The notes: a model not told the origin generated them from the sequence alone. DNA of 64,000 bases from Acinetobacter sp. TGL-Y2 (GCF_001612555.1 NZ_CP015110.1:1674001-1738000); one strand, 5' to 3'; positions 18,251 through 27,605 are shown, numbered from the stretch's first letter. Numbers and translations are program-made.

Positions 18251-19153
18251 ATGCAGGATTTAAATAGCCTCAAAATTTTTAAAGATGTGGTGAGTGCAGG
18301 CGGTTATTCGGCAGCACATCGAAAAACTGGGCAGTCTAGAGCGACTTTAAGTCGTCATGTAAGTGAGTTAGAAGAACGATTAGGTTCAAGGCTCATTGAA
18401 AGAAGTACCCGCAGTTTTAAGCTGACTGAGCAAGGTCAAATTCTGTATCAACGCTGTGTCGAGATTTTCGATCAACTTGATGATGCATTAATCACCTTAG
18501 AAGGGATGCAAAAAGAGCCGAGTGGTCACATTCGTATTGCCATTCCACCATCTTTATTACATTTTCATGATTTTAGTCGTGAAATTATTCGATATATGGG
18601 AGAATTCCCCAAAGTTTCGATACAAATTGAAGTCACCAATCGACAGGTGGATATCCAACACGAAGGCTTCGATTTCGTTATTCGTGCTCGCTCAAAACTA
18701 GACTATCCTTTAGATTTTGTACCTGTGATTTTGGCTAAAATGCAGATGTGTATTGTGGTACATCCTATGTGGAAAAACTCAATAACAGCTGAATTCGAAC
18801 AGACTCTAAATTCAATTCCAGCCATTGTATGGAAAGGGCAATTTGATCATAGCCAGTGGTCTTTTTTAGATAAACAAAATAAAGCAGTTCACTATAAAGT
18901 GATACCCAAACTGATTGTAGATGATATGCAAATGATGAGACAGGCAGCTTTGAATCAATTAGGCCTCATCATGATTCCAAAAATTTATGTACAAGAAGAT
19001 GTGGCTTCGGGACAACTCATACTTATTCAACATCATGACCTCTTTATTCCTGAAAGCTTAGTTCATGTAGTCCATCTGGGTCACAAAGGTATGCGACCCG
19101 CAGTTCGACACTTATTGAATTGGCTCAAAGATGTGACTGTCAGTTTAAGGTAA
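18251..19153 (+). CDS. LysR-family transcriptional regulator
   Basis: A 300-residue LysR protein with an N-terminal HTH (about 5-60; SAAHRKTGQSRATLSRHVSELEERLG) and a substrate-binding domain. It is divergent from the oxidoreductase-SMP30-SDR-VOC set and is the likely regulator. The effector is unknown. ATG 18251 has a GAAGAGAG sequence just upstream. Confidence 0.85.
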   Translation: MQDLNSLKIFKDVVSAGGYSAAHRKTGQSRATLSRHVSELEERLGSRLIERSTRSFKLTEQGQILYQRCVEIFDQLDDALITLEGMQKEPSGHIRIAIPPSLLHFHDFSREIIRYMGEFPKVSIQIEVTNRQVDIQHEGFDFVIRARSKLDYPLDFVPVILAKMQMCIVVHPMWKNSITAEFEQTLNSIPAIVWKGQFDHSQWSFLDKQNKAVHYKVIPKLIVDDMQMMRQAALNQLGLIMIPKIYVQEDVASGQLILIQHHDLFIPESLVHVVHLGHKGMRPAVRHLLNWLKDVTVSLR

Positions 19154-19250
19154 GCGCTGAGAGGGGGGAGTAGATGGCTTTACATAAAAGATTACGAGCG
19201 ATTCAGAATATTGAGACGTGTAGCATTGTTCAGTACCTTAAACAAATTTT

Positions 19251-19485
19251 TTAGCCATCATCTTGATTACCGACTCCCAAATTTTTTGTAAGGACTAAAT
19301 GTTTGCTTTTACGTCCCGTCACTCGCTTACGCCACAGTTTAAAGCTCATTACGCATAAGTCTAATCACAGCAGACTCATCGAGATTGTATTCACGTTGAA
19401 TAGCTTCAAATGGAATCTGATCTTCCCAAGCCATTTCAATAATGCGTGAAATTTCAGCCCCTATGGTTTCGTTCACATTTGGCAT
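19251..19485 (-). pseudogene. TIGR03643-like small protein, broken by a short internal deletion
   Basis: From ATG 19485 the frame reads MPNVNETIGAEISRIIEMAW, then ..EDQIPFEAIQREYNLDESAVIRLMRNEL and stops at 19339-19341 after 48 residues. A shifted frame immediately continues with FKLWRKRVTGRKSKH and ends at TAA 19251-19253. Together they match the small TIGR03643 family, whose members usually carry a few residues such as KPSS between these two blocks. I infer loss of a short segment, perhaps between the repeated CTT-AAA sequences, which removed residues and shifted the frame. Function of the family is unknown. Confidence 0.7.
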
Positions 19486-19692
19486 CGCTCATCCTTATAG
19501 TTCATTCAGACTAAGTTTTAAAATAAATATGATTCAAAATATAATATGCAGTACATCAATTTTTTGTGAATTCTAAGAAAAATATGTTATGTAATAGATT
19601 GAATCAAATCATCTTCACGCTTTTTTCACAGTCACACGATTAAATTGAAAAATAGAATTGATCTAGAATTATCTTCATTTAGGGATAACATT

Positions 19693-20253
19693 ATGAATAC
19701 AACATTAAAATCAATAGTGGCGGGCACAGTACTAGCACTCGGTAGTTTTGGTCTTTCTGTAGGCGCACAAGCTCAGACAGTTGCACCACAAGCAGTCGAT
19801 AAAGTTGATATTCAGCGTTATGCAGGCAAATGGTACGAGATCGCACATTTACCGATGTATTTTCAGCGTAAGTGTGTTGCAAATACTACAGCACAGTACA
19901 GCCTGAATCCTGATCAAACTGTGTCGGTGCTCAACAGTTGTAGTACAGCGGATGGTGGAAAAATTAGTTCTGAGGGGCTGGCTTATTCTCAAAATGAAGG
20001 TAACAGCAAACTGAAAGTGAGTTTTTTGCCTAAAGGTTTAAGATGGTTACCCTTCACCAAAGGTCACTATTGGGTACTTCGTATCGATCCTGATTATAAA
20101 GTTTCACTTGTAGGTGGCCCAAGCGATAAATACTTATGGATTTTGTCACGTGATGCTCAAATTGATGATGCGACTTATCAGTCTTATTTAGATACTGCAA
20201 AAAAATATGGCTATGATGTTGAAAAGCTAATTAAAACGCCACAGCAACCTTAA
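19693..20253 (+). CDS. Lipocalin family protein (Blc-like), periplasmic
   Basis: A 186-residue protein from ATG 19693. A signal peptide ends at AQA-QT. The lipocalin signature follows in YAGKWYEIAHLPMYFQ, and the second motif is near YWVLRIDPDYKVSLVGGPSDKYLWILSR. Bacterial Blc proteins bind lysophospholipids or fatty acids. No lipobox Cys is present, so unlike E. coli Blc this one is probably soluble in the periplasm. The frame opens 48 nt earlier, but AGGGA lies upstream of ATG 19693. Confidence 0.88.
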   Translation: MNTTLKSIVAGTVLALGSFGLSVGAQAQTVAPQAVDKVDIQRYAGKWYEIAHLPMYFQRKCVANTTAQYSLNPDQTVSVLNSCSTADGGKISSEGLAYSQNEGNSKLKVSFLPKGLRWLPFTKGHYWVLRIDPDYKVSLVGGPSDKYLWILSRDAQIDDATYQSYLDTAKKYGYDVEKLIKTPQQP

Positions 20254-20289
20254 GCTGCAAAATCAATAACTACTCAGCGTCACTTTCTG

Positions 20290-20323
20290 CCGAACTGTTA
20301 AAATTTTCAGTTCGGTTTTTTTA
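20290..20323 (+). terminator. Intrinsic terminator of the lipocalin gene
   Basis: CCGAACTG and CAGTTCGG form an 8-bp stem with a 10-nt loop, followed by eight T. Confidence 0.9.
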
Positions 20324-20603
20324 TTTTTTTCAATGTACTTCATACAAATTCCATTTTTTCATCCTTAAACTGATGAAAATGACGATTGTCATTGCTTCAG
20401 ACCAACTGAGAGAGACTTTAGGTCTTGGATTTTTTAATCGTCCAAAATACAAAACAATTCCATAATACGATTCATGCAAAGCCTTGATCTTAATGGTTTT
20501 ATCTTGATAACCAATATGTTACAAATTCCAAGGATTTTTTATGTGTATTTTTTCTGTCAAACTCAGGTTGATTACTTGTTTAAGAAACTCCCAATAAGTC
20601 ACT

Positions 20604-20750
20604 TCAAGTTTCAAGATGAAATCACCAATTACTCAGAATAATTCGGTACTATCGAATATACGGACTAGCGCTTTGAGTTTGGTGTAGTCACTGAACTCAT
20701 AGCGCTAGTTCCTCTATTCCTCAAATCAGTTTTTTATCCGCGATTCGCAT
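20604..20750. repeat. Dispersed hairpin repeat, copy 1
   Basis: Within an otherwise gene-free 497-bp stretch (20254-20750), positions 20662-20679 and 20694-20711 pair in 16 of 18 positions around a 14-nt loop containing GTGTAGTCACT. The surrounding about 140 bp, up to CGCGATTCG near 20739, resembles 31317-31456 in the same orientation. It lies just downstream of arsH, so the hairpin could also end the ars transcript, but there is no T-run. Confidence 0.65.
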
Positions 20751-21455
20751 TTAAATACGATTTTGATTTACACGTTTCGACAACTCTTCTGCACTTTCGA
20801 CTCGCTCAGAATAACGATCAGTTAAATAATCTGATTGCCCTCTGGTTAAAAGCGTAAATTTATACAGTTCTTCCATCACATCCACAATTCTTGTGTAGTA
20901 AGAAGAGGGCTTCATGCGTCCATTTTCATCAAATTCTAAAAAAGCTTTTGGAATAGAGGATTGATTTGGAATGGTGATCATACGCATCCAACGTCCTAAA
21001 ACACGCAATTGATTCACAGCATTAAACGATTGAGAACCACCACATACCTGCATGACTGCAAGGGTCTTACCTTGGGTCGCACGAATTGCCCCTGCAGCAA
21101 GCGGAATCCAGTCAATTTGAGCTTTTAAAATCGAACTCATTGAACCATGACGTTCAGGCGAACACCACACCATCCCTTCGGACCATGCTAGAAGTTCATG
21201 CAGCTCTTTTACTTTAGGATGGTCTGTAGCAGTATCTTCCGGTAGAGGTAAGCCTTTAGGATGAAATATTTTTATTTCAGCCCCCAAATATTCCAATATT
21301 CTAGCAGCTTCTTGAATAGCGAATCGACTATAAGATATTTCACGATTTGACCCATAAAGCAGTAAAATACGTGGTGCATGTCCAAGAACTTTGGCTTGTA
21401 CTTCGTCAAACGTAGGTTTATTAAGAAGATTTAAATCTACATGGGGGAGAGTCAT
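20751..21455 (-). CDS. arsH: ArsH, NADPH-dependent FMN reductase (organoarsenical oxidase)
   Basis: A 234-residue flavoprotein of the ArsH family. It shows the flavodoxin-like phosphate loop [14 protein letters not shown] and the family segment [23 protein letters not shown]. ArsH oxidises trivalent methylated arsenicals. It is the last gene of the leftward arsR-arsC-acr3-arsH operon, 4 bp after acr3. Confidence 0.95.
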   Translation of the reverse strand: MTLPHVDLNLLNKPTFDEVQAKVLGHAPRILLLYGSNREISYSRFAIQEAARILEYLGAEIKIFHPKGLPLPEDTATDHPKVKELHELLAWSEGMVWCSPERHGSMSSILKAQIDWIPLAAGAIRATQGKTLAVMQVCGGSQSFNAVNQLRVLGRWMRMITIPNQSSIPKAFLEFDENGRMKPSSYYTRIVDVMEELYKFTLLTRGQSDYLTDRYSERVESAEELSKRVNQNRI

Positions 21456-21459
21456 AGCT

Positions 21460-22512
21460 TTATACCTCTTTAAATACTTTTTTTCTCAGCCAGAGTGAAA
21501 CACTCACTAAGGCAATCAACACAGGCACTTCAACCAATGGTCCTATCACTGTTGTAAAAGCAACAGGCGATGCAAGCCCAAAGGTTGCAATCGCAACGGC
21601 TAAAGCCAATTCGAAATTATTACCTGCCGCAGTAAAAGAGATGGCAGCAGTTTTAGGATAATCATTCCCCATCCACTTACTCATAAAGAAACTAATGAAG
21701 AACATCACCACAAAGTAAATGGTCAATGGAATTGCAATTCTGAGCACATCTAATGGCAAACTAACGACTTCACCGCCTTTTAAGCTAAACATGGCAACAA
21801 TCGTAAATAACAGCGCAAAAAGGCTCAGCGGACTAATTTTAGGAATAAATTTGCTTTGATACCAAAGCAATCCCTTTTGTTTCACAAGAATAAAACGGGT
21901 TAAAAAACCCAATAAAAAGGGAATCCCTAAATAAACCAGAACTGCATGGGTAATGGTCCAAAAGCTGACATTAATGACTTGTGCTTCTACACCAAAATAG
22001 GGTGGTAAGAAGGTCAAAAACAGCCAAGCATAGGTACTAAAGAATAAAATTTGGAAAATACTGTTAAACGCGACCAAGCCTGCAACATACTGATTATCAC
22101 CGCAAGCCAAACCATTCCATACCAAGACCATGGCAATACAGCGGGCCAAGCCAATCAGGATTACACCAGTCATATATTCAGGATAGGAGTGTAGAAAAAT
22201 GATTGCCAATGCAAACATTAAACAAGGCGCAATCAGCCAGTTCTGAACCAAGGATAATGTAAGTGTTCGTTTATCTTTAAAGACTTGTGGCAATGTCGCA
22301 TAGTCCACTTTGGCAAGTGGTGGATACATCATCAAAATCAAACCAATCGCAATTGGAATATTGACTGAATCAATGCTCATCTTATTTAAAGCAATCGATG
22401 CTTGAGGAAAGAACACCCCAATCCCCACACCCAATGCCATCGCAATGAAAATCCATAGCGTTAAATTACGATCTAAAAATGAAAGTCTCGAAGTAGACAT
22501 AATCTTACTCAA
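21460..22512 (-). CDS. acr3: Arsenite efflux permease, ACR3 family
   Basis: A 350-residue inner-membrane protein with about 10 helices. It matches ACR3-type arsenite carriers, including the conserved Cys in [20 protein letters not shown]. It exports As(III) made by the arsenate reductases. The start overlaps the arsC end by 8 nt. An alternative ATG lies 12 nt downstream. Confidence 0.94.
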   Translation of the reverse strand: MSKIMSTSRLSFLDRNLTLWIFIAMALGVGIGVFFPQASIALNKMSIDSVNIPIAIGLILMMYPPLAKVDYATLPQVFKDKRTLTLSLVQNWLIAPCLMFALAIIFLHSYPEYMTGVILIGLARCIAMVLVWNGLACGDNQYVAGLVAFNSIFQILFFSTYAWLFLTFLPPYFGVEAQVINVSFWTITHAVLVYLGIPFLLGFLTRFILVKQKGLLWYQSKFIPKISPLSLFALLFTIVAMFSLKGGEVVSLPLDVLRIAIPLTIYFVVMFFISFFMSKWMGNDYPKTAAISFTAAGNNFELALAVAIATFGLASPVAFTTVIGPLVEVPVLIALVSVSLWLRKKVFKEV

Positions 22513-22978
22513 TATTTGAAATTTTATTGATTTCTGTAATAAGCTCAGAACGAGAAAGACTGTTTACATCCAATGCAAATAACGCATCCAAACGTTTATT
22601 AATGTGATCAACAGTCAATAAAAAAGCGTTGAGCTTTTCTTCTTCAGGTAGGTCTAAGTGAGATGGGTCAGATAATCCCCAATGTGCCTTAATTGCACCG
22701 CCTAAGTAAAGAGGGCAAGCCTCCTGAGCTGCCGAATCGCAAACGGTAATCACCACATCAGGTTGATATTGTTCACACTCATCAATACTCTTGCTAGATA
22801 AGCCATCGGTTGATAAACCTAAGTTTTGTAATGTCTTGATGGTTAAGGGATGAACCTGACCTGAAGGCTGACTTCCTGCACTGTAAGCTTTCCAACTTTT
22901 AGGCGCACGGCTATTGAATAACACTTCTGAAAGAATGCTACGGCAACTGTTTCCAGTACATAAAAATAAGAATTTCAT
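22505..22978 (-). CDS. arsC: Arsenate reductase, thioredoxin-coupled (LMW phosphatase fold)
   Basis: A 157-residue protein from ATG 22978, with the CX5R loop CTGNSCR at residues 7-13 and resolving cysteines further on ([12 protein letters not shown]). It reduces As(V) to As(III). ATG 22978 overlaps the arsR stop as TAATG, so the longer frame from 22993 is unlikely. The other ArsC type lies across the promoter at 23392, so the locus carries two unrelated enzymes for the same step. Confidence 0.93.
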   Translation of the reverse strand: MKFLFLCTGNSCRSILSEVLFNSRAPKSWKAYSAGSQPSGQVHPLTIKTLQNLGLSTDGLSSKSIDECEQYQPDVVITVCDSAAQEACPLYLGGAIKAHWGLSDPSHLDLPEEEKLNAFLLTVDHINKRLDALFALDVNSLSRSELITEINKISNIE

Positions 22979-23307
22979 TAGTATGACTCGCAATGAATTG
23001 TAATGGACGAATTAACATGAGGATTATTCATCATGTCGTCATTTTGTTTTGAGATGATTTTTAAAACCTCATTTGCCCATTCAGGAAGATTTGGATTCAA
23101 ACGGTAATACACCCATTGTCCTTGTCTTTGATCAAGCAGAATGGAAAGATTTCTAAGCAAAGCCAAATGGCGAGAAATCTTTGGTTGACTGAGTTCTAAT
23201 TGTTCCGTCAGTTCACATACACAAACGTTTTGTTTGGCTATAACTAACTTCAAAATGTCCAAACGCGTAGTGTCAGATAGACACTTAAAGAAATCTGTTT
23301 GATTCAT
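22978..23307 (-). CDS. arsR: Arsenic-responsive repressor, ArsR/SmtB family
   Basis: A 109-residue winged-helix repressor. ATG 23307 gives MNQTDFFKCLSDTTRLDILK, the usual start. The As(III)-binding cysteines are seen as NVCVCELTEQL in the recognition region, the ELCVC-type site of the E. coli family. It probably represses both its own operon and the divergent arsC. It overlaps arsC. Confidence 0.93.
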   Translation of the reverse strand: MNQTDFFKCLSDTTRLDILKLVIAKQNVCVCELTEQLELSQPKISRHLALLRNLSILLDQRQGQWVYYRLNPNLPEWANEVLKIISKQNDDMMNNPHVNSSITIHCESY

Positions 23308-23335
23308 TTTACGATTACTCAATATATTGCCTATT

Positions 23336-23347
23336 GCGAATATACGC
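23336..23347. promoter_or_regulatory. Candidate ArsR operator in the divergent ars promoter region
   Basis: GCGAATATACGC is a near-perfect palindrome within the 84-bp spacer between divergent arsR and arsC start codons. Position and A+T-rich core fit ArsR operators. No experimental support is visible. Confidence 0.45.
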
Positions 23348-23391
23348 ATATCCATATATAAATGCAATACTGTTTTGAACCGAGAAAAGTC

Positions 23392-23820
23392 ATGTCACAA
23401 AAGATTAAGATTTATCATAACCCTGCCTGTGGAACGTCAAGAAATACACTGGAACTGATTCGAAATACAGGACAAGAACCAGAAGTGATTGAGTATTTAA
23501 AAACACCACCAAATAAAGAAGAGCTGATTCATTTAATTGAAAAATCAGGCCTTTCAGTTCGTAAAGCAATGCGTAAAAATGTTGAACCCTATGAGAATTT
23601 AAACTTAGATCAACAGAACTGGACTAATGATCAGTTGATTGATTTTATGCTTGAATATCCAATTTTAATTAATCGTCCATTTGTAGTGACAGATCTTGGT
23701 ATTAAATTATGCAGACCTTCTGAATTAGTACTGGATCTATTATCTGCTCCTCAACTCAATGCATTTAGCAAAGAGGATGGCGAAGTAATTATTGATCAAG
23801 ATGGCAAGAGAATTAACTAA
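23392..23820 (+). CDS. arsC: Arsenate reductase, glutaredoxin-coupled (ArsC/Spx fold)
   Basis: A 142-residue protein from ATG 23392 (MSQKIKIYHNPACGTSRNT). Cys13 sits in the CGTSR motif of the glutathione/glutaredoxin-dependent ArsC family, and NRPFVVTDLGIKLCRP carries conserved Arg. It duplicates the chemistry of the other ArsC with a different electron donor. It is divergent from the arsR operon and likely shares its operator. The frame opens 30 nt earlier at a weaker start. Confidence 0.92.
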   Translation: MSQKIKIYHNPACGTSRNTLELIRNTGQEPEVIEYLKTPPNKEELIHLIEKSGLSVRKAMRKNVEPYENLNLDQQNWTNDQLIDFMLEYPILINRPFVVTDLGIKLCRPSELVLDLLSAPQLNAFSKEDGEVIIDQDGKRIN

Positions 23821-23938
23821 ATTTCACCATCGGATGAATATCTTTTCGGATTAAGAAATCATGGGCTTAAACAAGATCGGGGATTAATGTAAGGAATGGG
23901 TTTGGATATATTGAAAAATAGATGAGCTAATTAAACAT

Positions 23939-23969
23939 CATATTTGGCTCAATTTATGAGCCAAATATG
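23939..23969. promoter_or_regulatory. Perfect 13-bp inverted repeat upstream of the Fic gene
   Basis: CATATTTGGCTCA (23939-23951) and TGAGCCAAATATG (23957-23969) are perfect arms around a 5-bp spacer. A TATATT box at 23973-23978 follows at once and ATG 24014 is 44 bp away. A dimeric DNA-binding protein is the likely partner. The Fic protein itself has a C-terminal winged-helix region, so autoregulation is possible. Confidence 0.65.
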
Positions 23970-24013
23970 TGTTATATTCGACTCATCTTAGATTGTGTAG
24001 TGGGAGATTGAAA

Positions 24014-25132
24014 ATGCAGCAATGGATTTGGCAAGCAGGAGACTGGACAAATTTCACATGGCAAGATTCAACCATCCTACCTAAGACTAGACAAATACAT
24101 CAAAAAATAGGAATTCTTCTTGGACAAAGTCAGCATGATTTAGCGAAAGAACAATTCACTCTAGATACTCTACTTGCCAATCTTGTTGCTTCATCTGCAA
24201 TTGAAAATGAAACTCTCAATGTTTTTTCATTGAGGTCATCTCTAGCACAGCGCTTGGGTGTCACGCTTGAACAGCCTTATCCAAGCTCAGATCGATCAGA
24301 GGGCTTAGCCAATATTATGCTAGATGCGCTCAATGATGTTAAGCAACCATTAACCGTTGAACGTCTCATGCAATGGCATCGTTGGCTTTTCAATGATCCA
24401 GATTGGACAATGCAACGTTTACGCATTGGTCAACTTAGAGGATCAGAACCTATGCAGGTCGTTTCAGGGCGATTGGATTACCCTAAAGTACATTTTGAAG
24501 CTCCTCCAAGAGAAGGACTAGAGGAACGTCTAAATACCTTCATCGAGTGGTTTAACCATAGTTTGAATGATTCATTGCTTGATCCTTTATTACGTGCAGG
24601 CATGACCCATTTATGGTTTGTTACTTTACATCCTTTTGATGATGGTAATGGACGTATTACACGTACACTTACCGACCTTGCTCTTGCTCAAATGGATGAA
24701 CAAAGTATCCGTTTGTATGCGATGTCGACTACGATATTAAGCAAGCGTAAAAGTTACTATGACATTTTAGAACAAACGCAAAAAACTGATTCTGATATCA
24801 CGACTTGGCTAGTTTGGTTTTTAGACACCTTAAATGATAGCCTTGAAAAAACCTTAACTCAGATTAATCGAACATTGTTTAAAAGTCAGTTTTGGCATAA
24901 ATATTCAAATTTATCCTTGAGTGAAGGGCAACGCAAAGTTTTAAATCGTTTATTTGACGGTGGAGAAAATGGCTTTGAACATGGTATTAGTGCTTCACAA
25001 TATCAGAAGGTTGCTAAAGTCAGTAAAGCAACCGCTACTCGCCACTTATCAGACTTACTTGAGAAAGAATGTATCGTCAAATTAGAAGGTGGTGGCCGTA
25101 ATACACGCTATCAGATCAATACTCGGTTATAG
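24014..25132 (+). CDS. Fic-family protein with N-terminal DUF4172 and C-terminal winged helix
   Basis: A 372-residue protein from ATG 24014 (GGGAG ribosome site). The Fic active-site motif HPFDDGNGR is at about 206-214. The inhibitory-helix motif SSAIEN (60-65) fits [S/T]xxxE[G/N], so this is an autoinhibited class II enzyme with the motif before the Fic core. The C-terminal segment SASQYQKVAKVSKATATRHLSDLLEK looks like a winged HTH. Fic enzymes transfer AMP to proteins; the target is unknown. No antitoxin gene is adjacent, consistent with cis inhibition. The upstream inverted repeat is a probable operator. Confidence 0.88.
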   Translation: MQQWIWQAGDWTNFTWQDSTILPKTRQIHQKIGILLGQSQHDLAKEQFTLDTLLANLVASSAIENETLNVFSLRSSLAQRLGVTLEQPYPSSDRSEGLANIMLDALNDVKQPLTVERLMQWHRWLFNDPDWTMQRLRIGQLRGSEPMQVVSGRLDYPKVHFEAPPREGLEERLNTFIEWFNHSLNDSLLDPLLRAGMTHLWFVTLHPFDDGNGRITRTLTDLALAQMDEQSIRLYAMSTTILSKRKSYYDILEQTQKTDSDITTWLVWFLDTLNDSLEKTLTQINRTLFKSQFWHKYSNLSLSEGQRKVLNRLFDGGENGFEHGISASQYQKVAKVSKATATRHLSDLLEKECIVKLEGGGRNTRYQINTRL

Positions 25133-25153
25133 ATCAATAAACATAAAAAAAAT

Positions 25154-25244
25154 GGTAGTGCTAAAAACCAACGTGTAATAATTCATTTATATATTTTAAT
25201 ATCAATAACTTATTATTTTTATCACGTCGTATTCATGCACTACC
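25154..25244. mobile_element. 91-bp MITE-like element, copy 1
   Basis: The element begins GGTAGTGC and ends GCACTACC, with a further ACGTG/CACGT pair at matching distance inside. It is non-coding. It differs from copy 2 at a single position. Its flanks (AAAAAAAT and AAATATTT) match only partly, so its target duplication is degraded or was never precise. Confidence 0.85.
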
Positions 25245-25343
25245 AAATATTTAATATAAAAATCAATTCAATAGTGATTGATTTCACAAATTTTTAGATA
25301 AAATGCAGGTTTGATTGAGTTAAAAAACGAGCCTAAATAAGAT

Positions 25344-25450
25344 AATTAGAGGGTAGTGCTAAATACCAACGTGTAATAATTCATTTATATATTTTAATAT
25401 CAATAACTTATTATTTTTATCACGTCGTATTCATGCACTACCAATTAGAG
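25344..25450. mobile_element. 91-bp MITE-like element, copy 2, with 8-bp target duplication
   Basis: The element spans 25352-25442 with terminal GGTAGTGC/GCACTACC. AATTAGAG stands directly on both sides (25344-25351 and 25443-25450), a perfect 8-bp target-site duplication. An 8-bp duplication points to a transposase family such as IS1595, ISL3 or IS6; I cannot tell which. The parent element is not in this window. Confidence 0.88.
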
Positions 25451-25582
25451 TAATATTTGAATCGCATGAAACTTAAAATAATTTTTTAATGATTTACTCA
25501 TTCTAATAGCCTTGATTAAATTTGATAAGATAAATAATAATATTTTAAGTTTTAAACCTATGATTAGTATTTGAGATTTTCA

Positions 25583-26134
25583 ATGAATTTGAATTTAAAA
25601 AAAAGTGAAAACTATAATGCAGTTCTTAGTGAGCTATCACCATTTAGATATAAATATTTTTTATTTGTGGTTGGATTTTTTATTCTTTTTTTATCAATTC
25701 AAATTCCATTCAATGAATACTACGGAATAACATTGGTTGGTCAATCTGATAAGTTAGATATTCCTCATAGGTTACTTTTTGACACATTAAATATTTTAAT
25801 AATTATTACTAATATTTATCTGCTTGCTTTTTATAAAATAAAAGGCTTTTCAAGCCAATTGGTTAGAGAACTTACTGAATACGGTAGAAATTATATTGCA
25901 ATTAAACAACCTAAATATTCATTTTCTAAATTTTTTTCAATTATATTTGTTTTTTACTTTATTTTTCTTATTGCTATTTTTTCTATTCAACCAAATGCAC
26001 ACTCAAGATTTGGGTGGTTTTATCATAGCTATATTTATTTTTCTTTTATTTATGCTTTCTTTATATATTACGTTTTTACTGTTTTTTTTGCGGCAATTTT
26101 AGCTATGAATGAAATTCGAAGATATTTTAAATAA
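25583..26134 (+). CDS. Small integral membrane protein of unknown function
   Basis: A 183-residue, very A+T-rich gene. There are four hydrophobic segments (about 24-44, 67-87, 112-133 and 146-172), with Phe, Tyr and Ile predominating. ATG 25583 was chosen; the frame opens at TTG 12 nt earlier. I recognise no family. Base composition well below its neighbours and the surrounding mobile DNA suggest acquisition. It ends about 80 bp before an IS copy, so a downstream partner may have been lost. Confidence 0.55.
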   Translation: MNLNLKKSENYNAVLSELSPFRYKYFLFVVGFFILFLSIQIPFNEYYGITLVGQSDKLDIPHRLLFDTLNILIIITNIYLLAFYKIKGFSSQLVRELTEYGRNYIAIKQPKYSFSKFFSIIFVFYFIFLIAIFSIQPNAHSRFGWFYHSYIYFSFIYAFFIYYVFTVFFAAILAMNEIRRYFK

Positions 26135-26217
26135 ATTGTTTGACTGAATATAAGGACTATATAATGGAGGAAAATAAGTCTAATTAAAAACATCCTGTTT
26201 TAAAATCACTTTAAAAA

Positions 26218-27270
26218 GGCTTTGTTGCACAAAGGTTTGAAAGGCAGAGCTACCCTAATTGAGCCAAATTTAAGTGGCAACATGGGTATGAGGGCGACCT
26301 AATTCCGTGAATTTATTTAAGACTGCTATGCGTGCATGAATCTCATTCACCTGACTAGGGAAACTCCTTGCCGTTAATTTATCGCCTAATAATTTGATGC
26401 AATGCATCTTGGTTTCCACCAAACTTCGACGATGATAACCAGACCACTTTTTCCAAAGGGATCTTCCTGAGAAGCACTGCTTCGCAAGATTGATTGTTTT
26501 CAATAACTCATTCCGCTCTATAGACATCGCTTGCTGATCTTTCCAAGGCTTTGCATTTTTCCTTGGTGGTATTACCGCATGTGCATCTCGATCTAAAATG
26601 ACTTGTCGGCAGTGCTTTGTATCATAAGCACCATCTGTACAGACAGAATCAATTTGCTCATCCAAGGGAATTTGAGCAAGTAAATCTTCTAATACTTGTG
26701 AATCACTGACATCATTTGTAGTGAGTTGTACAGCCCGTATTTGTAGGGTTTTAGCGTCTATACCAATATGCAGTTTGCGCCATTGACGACGGTATTCAGG
26801 CTGATGTTTCTTACGTTTCCATTCACCCTCACCTAAAAATTTCAGACCAGTGGAATCCACGAGTAGATGCAGCCCATCGCTACTTTTTTGGTAGCTAATG
26901 CAATATCAATATGCTTTTGTCTTTTACAAAGCGTGGTGTAATCTGGCGCTGTCCAATCTAATCCGCAAAGTTTAATCAGACTTTGAACAAAACCTGTAAC
27001 CATGCGTAAAGAGAGTCGAAATAGAGATTGTATCATTAAGCAGCATTGAATAGCTGTATAGGAGTAGGTTTAATTTCGACCTTGCTTGCCTTGTGATTGT
27101 GCATACCATTGAGTGCTAGGATCAAACCAAAAAGAGATATTTCTTCGATTGATTAAGGTTTGATTATAAGAAGACCAATTCGTTGTACGATAGATTTTAG
27201 ATGTAGGCTTATTCATTCTGAAATTTTATTGCTGAATAAGCCTTCAAGAATAGGTTTGTGCAACAAAGCC
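26218..27270 (-). mobile_element. IS5-family (IS903-type) element, copy A, inactivated
   Basis: A 1053-bp element bounded by GGCTTTGTTGCACAAA and its inverse. It is homologous to the copies at 29047 and 41568, but one base shorter. No 9-bp target duplication is found (flanks CTTTAAAAA and CTTCTGACC), so one side has been rearranged. The part 26219-26850 is nearly identical to the 41.6-kb copy, while the rest is clearly diverged. Confidence 0.93.
26270..27216 (-). pseudogene. IS5-family transposase, copy A, frameshift and nonsense
   Basis: It reads as the same transposase as the intact 315-residue copies but has two lesions. A TAA replaces a sense codon near 27072 (R-N-stop-T-Y-S), and a one-base deletion near 26899 shifts the frame. 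The C-terminal part 26270-26860 keeps DDE-region sequences such as DSVCTDGAYDTKHCR. The element could move only with help from another copy. Confidence 0.9.
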
Positions 27271-27286
27271 CTTCTGACCCTACGTT

Positions 27287-27605
27287 CTATTTCAATAATT
27301 GCAAACTCAATTGTTCAGCAAAATTTGGATTGATATGGTCTACCACAAAAAACATCTGACCATGTAGTATTCTTTTTGTGTATTTGGTGGTAATTCGAGT
27401 ATGTGTATCAGCATAGATAAGCGTATCAACCTCAGAGGAATGGTTTAATCCATAAAGTATTCCACCGACGCATTTAAGTGAATTTTCTAACATAAGGAAA
27501 TAACGATCATCTATGAGGTTGACTGAGCTGAGAAGGAGGATCAATTTTAGGGTCTTGAGGAATTTGATTAAAACAAGTTTGTTTAAATAATCTAACCATA
27601 CCCAT
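27287..27605 (-). CDS. Unknown small protein, possibly frameshifted
   Basis: A frame at 27287-27544 (85 residues, only a TTG start) reads LLLSSVNLIDDRYFLMLENS... and ends QLSLQLLK. In another frame, ATG 27605 reads MGMVRLFKQTCFNQIPQDPK and stops at 27507-27509. The two could be one gene of about 115 residues with one frameshift around 27530. No family is recognised. It lies between an IS and a T6SS-type fragment, so it may be debris of an effector or immunity gene. Low confidence. Confidence 0.35.
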
